DNA of 9,228 nucleotides from assembly GCA_002842935.1 (NCBI GenBank), contig PHEM01000105.1, positions 1 through 9,228 of the forward strand. The letters are read 5' to 3'. The stretch comes from Alphaproteobacteria bacterium HGW-Alphaproteobacteria-13 (lineage in GTDB: Bacteria; Pseudomonadota; Alphaproteobacteria; Sphingomonadales; Sphingomonadaceae). This document shows positions 1-6,946 of the stretch, piece by piece (the stretch's first letter is position 1; each line of letters begins with the position of its first letter). The position numbers and the translations under genes are program-made. The notes under the pieces are model-generated. The model was not told the DNA's origin. It saw only the letters and a program-made list of their open reading frames with translations, and ran no database searches.

Positions 1-2
1 TT

Positions 3-425
3 GATCTTGAAGGCACCGCTTCACGCATGACGTCGCGGGCGTTCGCACGGTCACACCTTGGGCTCGTCCCATTCAACCAATCACCAATCGATGCCGAGTT
101 GGCGGCCAATGCAGTCCAACTCATTCATGAGGAGTCAGAGGCACTGCAGCGACCGCTACCTTTCCGCCTCGTGCGGTCGCGCGATAGCAGCGCGGTCACG
201 ACTAAGAGCTCGAAGCGGATTGCTACAGCGATCGCCGAAGCCAATCTGCCGGTTCTCGCCGTCGGCCTGGTCGAGCGGGCAGCATATCGAGATATCTTCG
301 ATTTTTCGAAAACTCTCAGCGAGCTCGAGTCAGACACCACTTCTGGACTTGAGAATGCGCGCGGCAACGCCGCCAAACTAGCTGCCTCCGTGATCGAGGC
401 CATTCGGGAGGAGTATCCGCAATGA
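3..425 (+). CDS. parA: ParA-like partition ATPase, C-terminal part (5' end outside window)
   Basis: The reading frame is open from the first complete codon of the window, so the gene began upstream; 140 codons plus TGA are visible. It opens with DLEGTAS, which fits the hydrophobic-strand-plus-Asp (Walker B) segment of ParA/MinD-type ATPases. It is followed by a segment reading GLVPFNQSPIDAELAANAVQ, matching the strand (I/V-V-P) and helix that follow that motif in ParA and VirC1-like proteins. The P-loop must lie outside the window and cannot be checked. The ATG at 27 is internal, because homologous-looking sequence precedes it. Such ATPases move plasmid copies apart over the nucleoid with a centromere-binding partner. 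The next gene overlaps its stop by ATGA (422-425), so the two are translationally coupled, supporting a partition operon. The alternative is a VirC1-like transfer accessory ATPase. Confidence 0.8.
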   Translation, partial: DLEGTASRMTSRAFARSHLGLVPFNQSPIDAELAANAVQLIHEESEALQRPLPFRLVRSRDSSAVTTKSSKRIATAIAEANLPVLAVGLVERAAYRDIFDFSKTLSELESDTTSGLENARGNAAKLAASVIEAIREEYPQ

Positions 426-751
426 GCGGCTATGGATTTGGCTCCAAGAAGCCAGCGGGTGATAAGGCAACAGGCCCAATGGATCTTGGAGGTCTCCCCA
501 GCTCCCTTCCGCCGCTGAAGCGTGAAGATGAGGCGAGGGCGGTTGCTGTGGGCGAGAGTTTGGGGTTTGTCGATCGAGGGCAGGGGGTTCGTCGCCGGAA
601 ACCGGCAGCGATTCCATCGGTGAACCTGTATGTGAAAGGCCCTCAGGACATCATCCAGTGGTTCATCGACTACACCGACGCCCAAGGTCATTCAGCCTAC
701 TGGAAATCAATCGAAGATTTCAAACGCCACATGGAAGGCGAGGGCCGATAG
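422..751 (+). CDS. Small putative ribbon-helix-helix partner of ParA (centromere-binding candidate)
   Basis: This 109-aa protein starts at an ATG overlapping the ParA stop (ATGA). It is preceded by a strong Shine-Dalgarno sequence GGGAGGAG at 406-413, 8 nt upstream. Residues 1-60 are glycine-, proline- and charge-rich and look disordered, with a basic VRRRK patch near residue 60. Residues ~64-109 read as one strand (SVNLYVK), a helix (QDIIQWFIDYTDAQ) and a second helix (AYWKSIEDFKRHMEG), the layout of a ribbon-helix-helix DNA-binding fold. A flexible basic N-terminus plus an RHH C-terminus, located just after a ParA, is the plan of ParG-type centromere binders and also of VirC2. I infer that it binds a plasmid centromere and stimulates the ATPase. 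No named family is recognised by sequence, and the fold assignment is by eye. Confidence 0.65.
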   Translation: MSGYGFGSKKPAGDKATGPMDLGGLPSSLPPLKREDEARAVAVGESLGFVDRGQGVRRRKPAAIPSVNLYVKGPQDIIQWFIDYTDAQGHSAYWKSIEDFKRHMEGEGR

Positions 752-755
752 CCCT

Positions 756-775
756 TTATGTGAGAAACTGGGGGC
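756..775 (-). repeat. Isolated inverted iteron copy between the partition operon and the rep 3' end
   Basis: Read on the minus strand, this site is GCCCCC, five free bases (agttt), then CTCACATAA. It matches all 15 fixed positions of the origin iteron consensus and lies about 1.2 kb from the nearest other copy. It is in the opposite orientation to the ten copies at 1944-2417. It falls between the stop of the 109-aa protein (751) and the stop of the initiator gene (787). It probably binds the Rep protein, or is shared with the partition machinery; a role in copy control (pairing with origin iterons) is inference. Confidence 0.75.
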
Positions 776-800
776 GGGCCTAAGCGTCAGGCACGCCCGC
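774..800. terminator. GC-rich hairpin between convergent genes, possible bidirectional terminator
   Basis: GCGGGC at 774-779 pairs with GCCCGC at 795-800 around a 15-nt loop. The site lies at the meeting point of the partition operon and rep and includes the last codons of rep. There is no T-run on the plus side and only a short T-containing run (CCCAGTTT) on the minus side, so an intrinsic terminator is only a weak call. It abuts the isolated iteron at 756-775. Confidence 0.35.
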
Positions 801-1905
801 GGTTTCGCACGAAGGATTTGCAGAAGCCTTCCCAGGATTTGTAGAGGGCCTCTCCAGTCAGCTTCTCGAGGCGGCCGCCCATTTCCTTCCGATACGCCTC
901 GGCAATCACATCCTTGTCCCAGCCACCGCCAAAATCGACGACGATGGACGTAATCCGCGAGTCAGCGCCATAGTGAAGTGACCCCTCTGGAAACGGAGCT
1001 CGACCTTGAAGCGACGGCGGCAGGGCACCGACTATCGCGTCGACTGTGCCTTCCCGACGCGCCCGTCGGCCGACCTTCGGGCGATCGAGTTCCTGCGCCG
1101 TCATTTCCTGGTCTACCATGTCTTTCGGATTAAAGCTCAGCTTCACCGCAATGACAGGGCGACCGCGTCCGGCTCCACGAACCTCCTCCCAATCCACCGT
1201 AAAATCAGCGAGCTGATCGATTTCCGATTTCGATTTCGCGAGGACGTCCCTCCGGAATTCCGCAAAATTCTTGAAGCTACCGTCGGGTACTCCAAGTTTG
1301 CGTCGGAGTTCCTCGACGGCCATCTTCACGACGCGATTTTGTCGATTGATGACCAGACAGCCCAAATCATAGAGCGTGATCGCATAGCGAGACTGCAGAG
1401 CGAGCATCACTCCCAGATTAACCCGCGCGTAGTAGTCGGATCGTTGAATCACGCGCTTGAAATTGTCCGAAAACTGAAATTCCACAACGCTCAGGCCGTC
1501 TTCTGCGATTTCTTCAACGCAACTCGCTAGAAGCGACTGCGACATAATCGCTGGCTTGCCCTTCGTCGAAGTCGTTCGAATACGAATGATTACCCGGAGG
1601 AGTTCATCCATCACCGGCTGGATTCTCTCATTGCCCTTATGAGATCCGCGCAGTTCCCTCTTCGTAATGACAAAAGTCTTATCGTCGCCTGCCTCCGGTC
1701 CAGCCTTCCGGAGCATGATCGCAAAAGCTTTGCGAGCAGCGGCGCTAAGCGAACCGGTCTCAAATTCGGATTCGACCAACTCGCCGGGCTTGCTTACAAA
1801 ATCCAGCTCACGGCGCCGAATCACTTCCGCAACGCGTAAAGTCCGGCTGAGGCTCTCAAAGCCTGACGAAACCTCGATTTCCGATGTCGGAGCTTCTGCG
1901 TTCAT
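787..1905 (-). CDS. repA: Rep_3-family plasmid replication initiator
   Basis: This is a 372-aa protein. Residues ~30-150 form a first helix-rich domain (FETGSLSAAARKAFAIML, then FVITKRELRG). The segment SRYAITLYDLGCL at 172-184 matches the conserved K/S-x-YAIRLYEL stretch of Rep_3 (RepB/RepE/Pi-like) initiators. Residues ~197-258 (VEELRRKLGVPDGSFKNFAEFRRDVL to VIAVKLSF) read as the second winged helix, which in the family contacts iteron DNA. Residues ~260-372 are a C-terminal extension with a basic patch (KVGRRARR). Such proteins bind iterons as monomers to open the origin and usually repress their own gene as dimers. The gene is divergent from an iteron-rich stretch beginning ~40 bp upstream, which supports the call. 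No clear Shine-Dalgarno precedes the ATG at 1905; the first good internal start is a GTG at codon 28. No frameshift is seen. Confidence 0.88.
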   Translation of the reverse strand: MNAEAPTSEIEVSSGFESLSRTLRVAEVIRRRELDFVSKPGELVESEFETGSLSAAARKAFAIMLRKAGPEAGDDKTFVITKRELRGSHKGNERIQPVMDELLRVIIRIRTTSTKGKPAIMSQSLLASCVEEIAEDGLSVVEFQFSDNFKRVIQRSDYYARVNLGVMLALQSRYAITLYDLGCLVINRQNRVVKMAVEELRRKLGVPDGSFKNFAEFRRDVLAKSKSEIDQLADFTVDWEEVRGAGRGRPVIAVKLSFNPKDMVDQEMTAQELDRPKVGRRARREGTVDAIVGALPPSLQGRAPFPEGSLHYGADSRITSIVVDFGGGWDKDVIAEAYRKEMGGRLEKLTGEALYKSWEGFCKSFVRNRGRA

Positions 1906-1943
1906 GTGAGTTGCATATCACTGGCTTGTCATAAAGAGAATAG

Positions 1944-2178
1944 CCCCCCGATCACTCATACAAACGCGACCTCCATGGTTGCCGGCTCTCTCACTTCGTC
2001 TGTGTCACCTCAAAACTCGAAGCCCCCACGCACTCATATAATGAGGGCCAATAATCCGCAGAAAACCGCCCCAAATGGAGTGTCCCCCAAACCCTCACAT
2101 AAACGAGCACCTAGCCCCCGGTTCCTCATAATAAACGCGCGACGCGCAATCCAACTCTGCCCCCGAACGCTCACATAA
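1944..2178 (+). repeat. Dispersed iterons 1-5
   Basis: Five copies of CCCCC-N5-CTCAYATAA lie at 1945-1963, 2023-2041, 2084-2102, 2115-2133 and 2160-2178, spaced irregularly (78, 61, 31 and 45 bp). Copies 2, 3 and 5 match fully. Copy 1 ends CTCATACAA and copy 4 ends CTCATAATA. All point the same way, away from rep. Copy 1 lies ~40 bp upstream of the rep start codon and could serve as an operator. Copy 2 runs into a short inverted element, CTCAT-ATA-ATGAG (2033-2045). Confidence 0.85.
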
Positions 2179-2311
2179 TTGACACCGCAAGCAGTTCAAA
2201 AACCCTTAGCTCTCGCGCAACATCGCATTTCGAGCCTCAAGAGGCGCTCAGCATTCTAAAATCGCGCAGAGTCAAAGCGATCGGGACGCAAATTCCGACG
2301 CATTCACAGCG

Positions 2312-2417
2312 CCCCCCGATTCCTCACATAATCCCCCGAACGCTCATCCGCAGGCCCCCGGAACCTCATATGAAAGCCCCCATGACCTCGCAGAGACGCC
2401 CCCAGGCCCTCATATAA
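2312..2417 (+). repeat. Phased array of iterons 6-10, 20/22/22/22-bp spacing
   Basis: CCCCC blocks start at 2313, 2333, 2355, 2377 and 2399, so the spacing is about two helical turns and bound Rep monomers would line up on one DNA face. Copies 6 (CTCACATAA) and 10 (CTCATATAA) are perfect and copy 8 is near perfect (CTCATATGA). Copies 7 (CTCATCCGC) and 9 (CTCGCAGAG) keep the C-block but have lost the second half. This alternation of strong and weak copies in a helically phased tract is typical of iteron origins, and this tract is the likely origin core. Confidence 0.87.
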
Positions 2418-2458
2418 AGGACATGCAAAGCACTGAGTCTAAAACACTTTCTGTACCC

Positions 2459-2484
2459 GAATCTTAGAAACTTGAATCTTAGAA
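2459..2484 (+). repeat. 11-bp direct repeat beside the iteron array
   Basis: GAATCTTAGAA occurs at 2459-2469 and again at 2474-2484, a 15-bp period, in an AT-richer stretch that follows the phased iterons. It could be part of the origin's unwinding element, or a binding site controlling the downstream methylase-helicase gene. The sequence does not decide between these. Confidence 0.6.
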
Positions 2485-2535
2485 GCCTCCCGCGCTGCGC
2501 TTGGGCGTTTTTTGGAGGAGAAAAGAGGGGGGAGA

Positions 2536-2567
2536 CTTTCCGGACCATAGCGGTCCGAAGGAAAGGA
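2536..2567 (+). promoter_or_regulatory. Leader hairpin overlapping the Shine-Dalgarno of the methylase-helicase gene
   Basis: CTTTCC (2536-2541) pairs with GGAAAG (2560-2565), and GGACC (2542-2546) pairs with GGTCC (2552-2556), around a 5-nt loop with a 3-nt bulge (2557-2559). The presumed ribosome binding site AAGGA (2563-2567, 7 nt before the ATG at 2575) overlaps the 3' arm, so folding would restrict translation. As DNA, the inner CGGACC-atagc-GGTCCG could instead be an operator. No convincing -35/-10 pair was found upstream. Confidence 0.5.
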
Positions 2568-2574
2568 TCCTCCC

Positions 2575-5500
2575 ATGCTCACCGATACGGACCAGGCGCC
2601 CGATACCGCGGCGCGCTTGATCGAAGCCGCACGCTCGATCGCCACCCAGCTCGATGACGACAAGGCAGTTCGAAGAGGGCTTATCAATGAGGTAATGACC
2701 GCGACATTCGGCGCTAAATCAGCCGAAGGCGCTTGGTCTCAACGTGATAGTTTCGTGATGACCGAAATATCCGCGATCCTCGCAGCGCGAAGCGCCAAAC
2801 TGCCGGATCAGCCGATGGCTATCGTCGACCAGCTCGCGGCACTCGAAAAAGCTTTCCCCACGCAAACGGTCCGCAGCGAAGAACAAATCGCTCATCAGCA
2901 TTTCTCTACCCCGCTGCATCTCGCTTGGCTGGTAAACCACCTTGCCATTATTGGACCTGAAGACGTGGTTCTCGAACCGAGTGCCGGCATTGGCACGCTT
3001 GCGCAGTGGGCGGGCCAAGGAAAAATGCTTCAGCTCAATGAACTGGACCCGGTGCGAGCCGCAGTTCTTCGAAATCTCTTCCCCGAATGCAGCGTCACCA
3101 CCTTCAACGCCGCGCAGATCAACCAGCATGTTTCCGTGCGGCCGACCGTAGTGATCATGAATCCGCCATTCGCCCGCAACGCTGCCGGCGCCGAGGATCC
3201 TTTCGCCGCGCATCGTCATTTCGTGGCTGCACTCGCGGCCCTGCAGCACGGCGGCCGTATCGTCGCGATCATGCCCGACAGCTTCAACCCCGGCGGCAAA
3301 CACGGGTCACTATTTGACCGCGCAATTTCCGGTGCAACCGTTCGCCTCATGCTTCGCCTCGATAAAGGCTTTGCAGGGAAGGGGACGTCTGTCGCGGTGC
3401 GGATCATCGTCGCCGACAAAGAACCGACAGGGAAACAGCCACCGTCGACGATCAACCGCGCATCGATCAGCAAGCTTCTCGAGGCAATTCGCGAGATCCC
3501 GCCGCGCTCGAAAGTTCAGCCAAACCCTGAACCTCCGGTACGTCCGAGGACAACAAAGCCAAGCACGCTCTTTGGTGCTTTCAGAACGGCCCCGGCCAAA
3601 TCGTTTCCCCGACCGGCGAGGCCGCTGCCGAGTTTCGAAATCGCCACCCTCAACTATCGCGTCCATGATCCCGTCGCCGCGGCGCACGACGAGGCCGCCA
3701 TCTATGTGCCGTGGCGCAGCCAGCGTCTCGAATTCGAGCATTCCTCCGAACATCCGAGCCCGCTGGTCGAATCCGCCGCCATGGCGGCCGTCGCACTGCC
3801 GGCACCAAGCTATCGCCCATTGCTTCCCAAGCGCGTCCTCGACGACAAAATATTGAGCGCAGCCCAGCTCGAGACGATCGTACATGCGCTTGCGGCGACG
3901 GAAATCGACCTCCCGGGCCGTTACCGCTTACCGGAGAAGGGTATAGCGCTCGTTCCGCACGCCGACGGCAATTGCTATCGGCAGGGCTTCTTCCTTGGAG
4001 ACGGCACCGGAGCAGGGAAGGGGCGTCAGCTCGCCGGGATCGCAATGGACCAATGGCTACGCGGCAAACGGCGTCATATCTGGCTGAGTGACAGCAGCGC
4101 GCTGATCGAAGATGCACGGCGCGATTGGCAGGCTCTCGGCGGCACCCCCCTCGACATCCAACCACTCGGCCGCGTTCGCCCCGGCGCCGGCATCGAGATC
4201 GGCGATTCCATATTGTTTGCGTCCTACGCCACCCTACGGAGCGAAGCTGGTGGCGATCGGCGCGTCGATCAGATCCTCGCCTGGCTCAGCGAAGAGTTCG
4301 ACGGCCTGATCCTGTTCGACGAAGCGCACGCCATGGGCGGAGTTGCGGGCGGGGAGGGGCGTTTCGGCACAACGGCAGGATCACAGCAGGGAATTGCAGG
4401 AGTTGAGCTCCAAAACCGGTTGCCGCGGGCCCGTGTCATTTACGCGTCCGCCACTGGCGCTTCAGACGTCAACAATCTGGCCTATGCGACCCGGCTTGGC
4501 CTTTGGGGCGAGGGCACTGCCTTCGTCGACCGCGAAGCGTTCACCGCACGGATCCGCGATGGCGGCGTCGCTGCGATGGAGCTGGTCGCGCGCGAGCTGA
4601 AGGCCATGGGTGTCTATACCGCCCGTGCGCTGTCCTATGCCGGCGTCGAATATGACATCCTCGAACATGAGCTCACGCCCACCCAGATCGTGGACTTCGA
4701 CACCTATGCCGACGCTTGGGCTATCATCCACCGCAATATGGAGGATGCGCTTGCGGCCGCCGGCGTCGTCGATCGGCTGACCGGCGCGACGCTCAACGGC
4801 CAAGCCCTCTCCGCAGCACGATCGCGCTTCGAAAGCGCCAAACAGCGTTTCTTTTCGGCCCTCCTTCTTGCGATGAAACTGCCCAGCCTCCTCCCGGCGA
4901 TCAAAGCGGCCATCGACGCCGACCAGAGCGCGGTCATCCAGCTGGTCACCACCAGCGAAGCCCTGCTCTCGCGGAGGCTTGCAGATCTCGATCCCGCCGA
5001 TCGCGCAGAGCTCGCGCTTGACCTCTCGCCCCGCGAGCTGGTTATGGATTATCTCCAGGCGGCCTTTCCGACCCGCGCAATGGAAATCGTCAGCGATGAC
5101 GATGGCAACGAACGCTCACGCCCGCTTTCCGACGCCAACGGCAATCCGGTGCACAGCGAGGAGGCATTGCAAATCCGGGCGGACACGCTTGAGTTGCTTG
5201 GCGCCATGCCGCCGATCGCGCCCGCCCTCGATGCCGTCATCGAACAGTTTGGTACCGACGCCGTTGCCGAGGTCACCGGACGCACCAAACGCCTCGTCCG
5301 TTTGCCAGATGGTAGCCAGAAGCTGCAGTCGCGATCGCCATCGGCTTGCATGGCAGACGCCGACGCATTCATGAACGGCGCCAAGCGCATTCTCGTCTTT
5401 TCCGACGCCGGCGGAACGGGGCGATCCTATCATGCGAGCCTTGATCACCAGAATCAGCAGCGCCGCGTTCATTTTCTGCTTGAGCCGGGCTGGCGCGCCG

Positions 5501-6801
5501 ATCGGGCCGTGCAGGGGCTCGGTCGCACCAATCGGACCAACCAGGCGCAGCCGCCCATCTTTCGTCCGGTCACCACTGACTGCCGCGGCGAACGCCGGTT
5601 CATCTCGACGATCGCGCGCCGGCTCGACGCCCTTGGCGCCCTCACTCGGGGCCAACGGCAGACCGGCGGGCAAAATCTCTTCGACCCGATGGACAACCTC
5701 GAAAGCGACTATGCCAAGGATGCGTTGCTGACCTGGTACCGGCTTCTGCATCGCGGCAAACTCACCAGCGTCACTTTCGGTGATTTCTGTCACCGAACAG
5801 GGCTTCGCCTCGAATATGAAGGTGAGCTGGTCGATAAACTGCCGCCGATCCAGCGATGGCTCAACCGCATCCTCGCGCTTCCGATCGCGATCCAGAATGC
5901 GATCTTCGACGAGTATCTGGGGCTCGTCGAAACTCGCATCGATGCCGCGAAGAAGGCAGGAACTTTCGATGCCGGTGTCGAGACGATCCGCGCCGACAAA
6001 CTCACGATCGTCGACGAGATTACGCTTCGCGAAGGTGTCGACACGTCCTCGTCCACGCGACTGCTCACTATCGAAGCCGAATGGAAGCGCGAGATGCGCT
6101 CGCTGGCCGACGTCTCTGCATTGGCAGATCGCTTCCGCAGCAGGGCAATCCGCCTTCGAAATGCACGGTCCGGCAAAGTTGCACTGCAGACGCCGGCACG
6201 GACGCGGTTGACCGACACCGGCGAGGCCGTCGCAACGTGGCAGCTCACCCGTCCTGGTCACCATCAATATATCACTGCCGGCGATCTCGAGGAGAGCATG
6301 TGGGAGCCCGTCGACGTCGATACCTTCGGCAAATGTTGGACGGCCGAGTGCGAAGAGTTGAGCCAGAACCCGAACCGCGAGCGCTTCTTCCTCGCGACGG
6401 GGCGTCTGCTCCCTATCTGGAACCTTCTCGGAGACGATCCGGAAGTACGTCGCCTTGTGACAGCCGATGGCCGCGCGTTGCTCGGCCGTATTGTTCCGCA
6501 CGGTGATGTGAACACGCTGCTCGGTAAACTCGGCATAGCAGGCGCGATCAAGCTGGCGCCCGCCGAAATTGTAGCTGCCGCGTGGGAAGGCAAAACTGTA
6601 GTGGTCGGTGGCAACTCAGGGCTTACACTTGAACGTCGGCGCGTAAATGGCGAGTCACGCCTCGAACTCAGCGGATTCGATCCTCGATCACTGCCGACGC
6701 TAAAAGCGAAGGGCTGTTTCACCGAGATAATTCAATTTCGGACGAGGCTCTTTGTTCCTGTTTCGCGTGCGGCGGAGATTCTAGCGGAAATCGCGCAATG
6801 A
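2575..6801 (+). CDS. Fused N6-adenine-type DNA methylase and strawberry-notch (Sbno) SF2 helicase
   Basis: This is a 1408-aa uninterrupted protein. Residues ~108-285 form a class I SAM-dependent methylase: HFSTP at 109-113, the SAM-binding LEPSAGIGT at 133-141, the acidic NELDP at 155-159, and the catalytic NPPF at 196-199, typical of N6-adenine enzymes. No sizeable target-recognition domain is evident. A proline-rich linker (~283-352) leads to the Sbno helicase, which starts near YVPWR (377). It has Walker A GDGTGAGKG (475-483, K482), DEAH at 582-585, and SAT at 625-627. The C-terminal lobe has GGTGRS (946-951) and QGLGRTNRTNQ (980-990, arginines 984 and 987). These correspond to the AAA_34 and Helicase_C_4 domains. 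All key residues are present, so both activities should be live. The start is supported by AAGGA at 2563-2567. Bacterial Sbno-methylase fusions are mostly uncharacterised; by analogy with P1 DarB I infer a DNA-protection or antirestriction role. Defence or plasmid maintenance are alternatives. Confidence 0.87.
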   Translation: MLTDTDQAPDTAARLIEAARSIATQLDDDKAVRRGLINEVMTATFGAKSAEGAWSQRDSFVMTEISAILAARSAKLPDQPMAIVDQLAALEKAFPTQTVRSEEQIAHQHFSTPLHLAWLVNHLAIIGPEDVVLEPSAGIGTLAQWAGQGKMLQLNELDPVRAAVLRNLFPECSVTTFNAAQINQHVSVRPTVVIMNPPFARNAAGAEDPFAAHRHFVAALAALQHGGRIVAIMPDSFNPGGKHGSLFDRAISGATVRLMLRLDKGFAGKGTSVAVRIIVADKEPTGKQPPSTINRASISKLLEAIREIPPRSKVQPNPEPPVRPRTTKPSTLFGAFRTAPAKSFPRPARPLPSFEIATLNYRVHDPVAAAHDEAAIYVPWRSQRLEFEHSSEHPSPLVESAAMAAVALPAPSYRPLLPKRVLDDKILSAAQLETIVHALAATEIDLPGRYRLPEKGIALVPHADGNCYRQGFFLGDGTGAGKGRQLAGIAMDQWLRGKRRHIWLSDSSALIEDARRDWQALGGTPLDIQPLGRVRPGAGIEIGDSILFASYATLRSEAGGDRRVDQILAWLSEEFDGLILFDEAHAMGGVAGGEGRFGTTAGSQQGIAGVELQNRLPRARVIYASATGASDVNNLAYATRLGLWGEGTAFVDREAFTARIRDGGVAAMELVARELKAMGVYTARALSYAGVEYDILEHELTPTQIVDFDTYADAWAIIHRNMEDALAAAGVVDRLTGATLNGQALSAARSRFESAKQRFFSALLLAMKLPSLLPAIKAAIDADQSAVIQLVTTSEALLSRRLADLDPADRAELALDLSPRELVMDYLQAAFPTRAMEIVSDDDGNERSRPLSDANGNPVHSEEALQIRADTLELLGAMPPIAPALDAVIEQFGTDAVAEVTGRTKRLVRLPDGSQKLQSRSPSACMADADAFMNGAKRILVFSDAGGTGRSYHASLDHQNQQRRVHFLLEPGWRADRAVQGLGRTNRTNQAQPPIFRPVTTDCRGERRFISTIARRLDALGALTRGQRQTGGQNLFDPMDNLESDYAKDALLTWYRLLHRGKLTSVTFGDFCHRTGLRLEYEGELVDKLPPIQRWLNRILALPIAIQNAIFDEYLGLVETRIDAAKKAGTFDAGVETIRADKLTIVDEITLREGVDTSSSTRLLTIEAEWKREMRSLADVSALADRFRSRAIRLRNARSGKVALQTPARTRLTDTGEAVATWQLTRPGHHQYITAGDLEESMWEPVDVDTFGKCWTAECEELSQNPNRERFFLATGRLLPIWNLLGDDPEVRRLVTADGRALLGRIVPHGDVNTLLGKLGIAGAIKLAPAEIVAAAWEGKTVVVGGNSGLTLERRRVNGESRLELSGFDPRSLPTLKAKGCFTEIIQFRTRLFVPVSRAAEILAEIAQ

Positions 6802-6946
6802 TGGGAAACGACCTACCGCACCCATCGACGATAGGCGTAGGTGACGGCACCAGCTCCCACCGGGAACGCGTTGGTCCAAGCGTAATCTCTGTTCGCCTTC
6901 GTTGGTATATGCCCTTAGCGTATTCCCGGTTGAGGGAGGCAGCGAC
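6802..6946. other. Intergenic spacer, no gene
   Basis: This 145-bp stretch separates the methylase-helicase from the 149-aa gene. It contains a weak inverted repeat, CCTAC (6812-6816) with GTAGG (6837-6841), without a T-run, so it is a poor terminator candidate. TATATG at 6906-6911 could be a -10 element for the next gene, but no convincing -35 accompanies it. Confidence 0.4.
6934..6939 (+). promoter_or_regulatory. Ribosome binding site fixing the 149-aa gene start
   Basis: GGGAGG at 6934-6939 stands 7 nt before the ATG at 6947. The upstream in-frame ATG at 6902 has no comparable site, so the shorter protein is preferred. Confidence 0.7.

Larger units (their letters stand above)
1906..2574. 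other. Plasmid replication origin region (iteron-type oriV), gene-free
   Basis: This ~670-bp stretch separates rep from the methylase-helicase gene. It holds ten iteron copies, with the first C of each CCCCC block at 1945, 2023, 2084, 2115, 2160, 2313, 2333, 2355, 2377 and 2399. A 12-bp palindrome (GCCTC-AA-GAGGC, 2234-2245) lies in the ~135-bp gap between copies 5 and 6. An AT-richer segment at ~2417-2490 lies beside the phased array and could be the unwinding element. I found no exact TTATCCACA-type DnaA box by eye. The short open frames here have no ribosome binding site and are built from iteron sequence, so I call none of them. The origin function is inferred from iterons next to a Rep_3 gene. 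Confidence 0.82.

Noticed and set aside
1006..1530. A 174-codon plus-strand open frame across rep
   Set aside because: It is antisense to the initiator, has no ribosome site and its product resembles nothing.
1906..2178. A 90-codon plus-strand open frame in the origin
   Set aside because: It is made of iteron and spacer sequence and has no ribosome binding site.
1944..2417. CRISPR-like array
   Set aside because: The repeats are short (20 bp with 5 variable bases), irregularly or contiguously spaced, and next to a Rep_3 gene, so they are iterons.
2485..2513. Intrinsic terminator ending in a T6 run (2508-2513)
   Set aside because: The GC-rich bases before the T-run do not form a continuous stem that I could pair by eye.
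5116..6501. A 461-codon open frame on the minus strand inside the methylase-helicase gene
   Set aside because: It lies wholly antisense to a protein with clear motifs, has no recognisable domain, and such long antisense frames are common in GC-rich genes.
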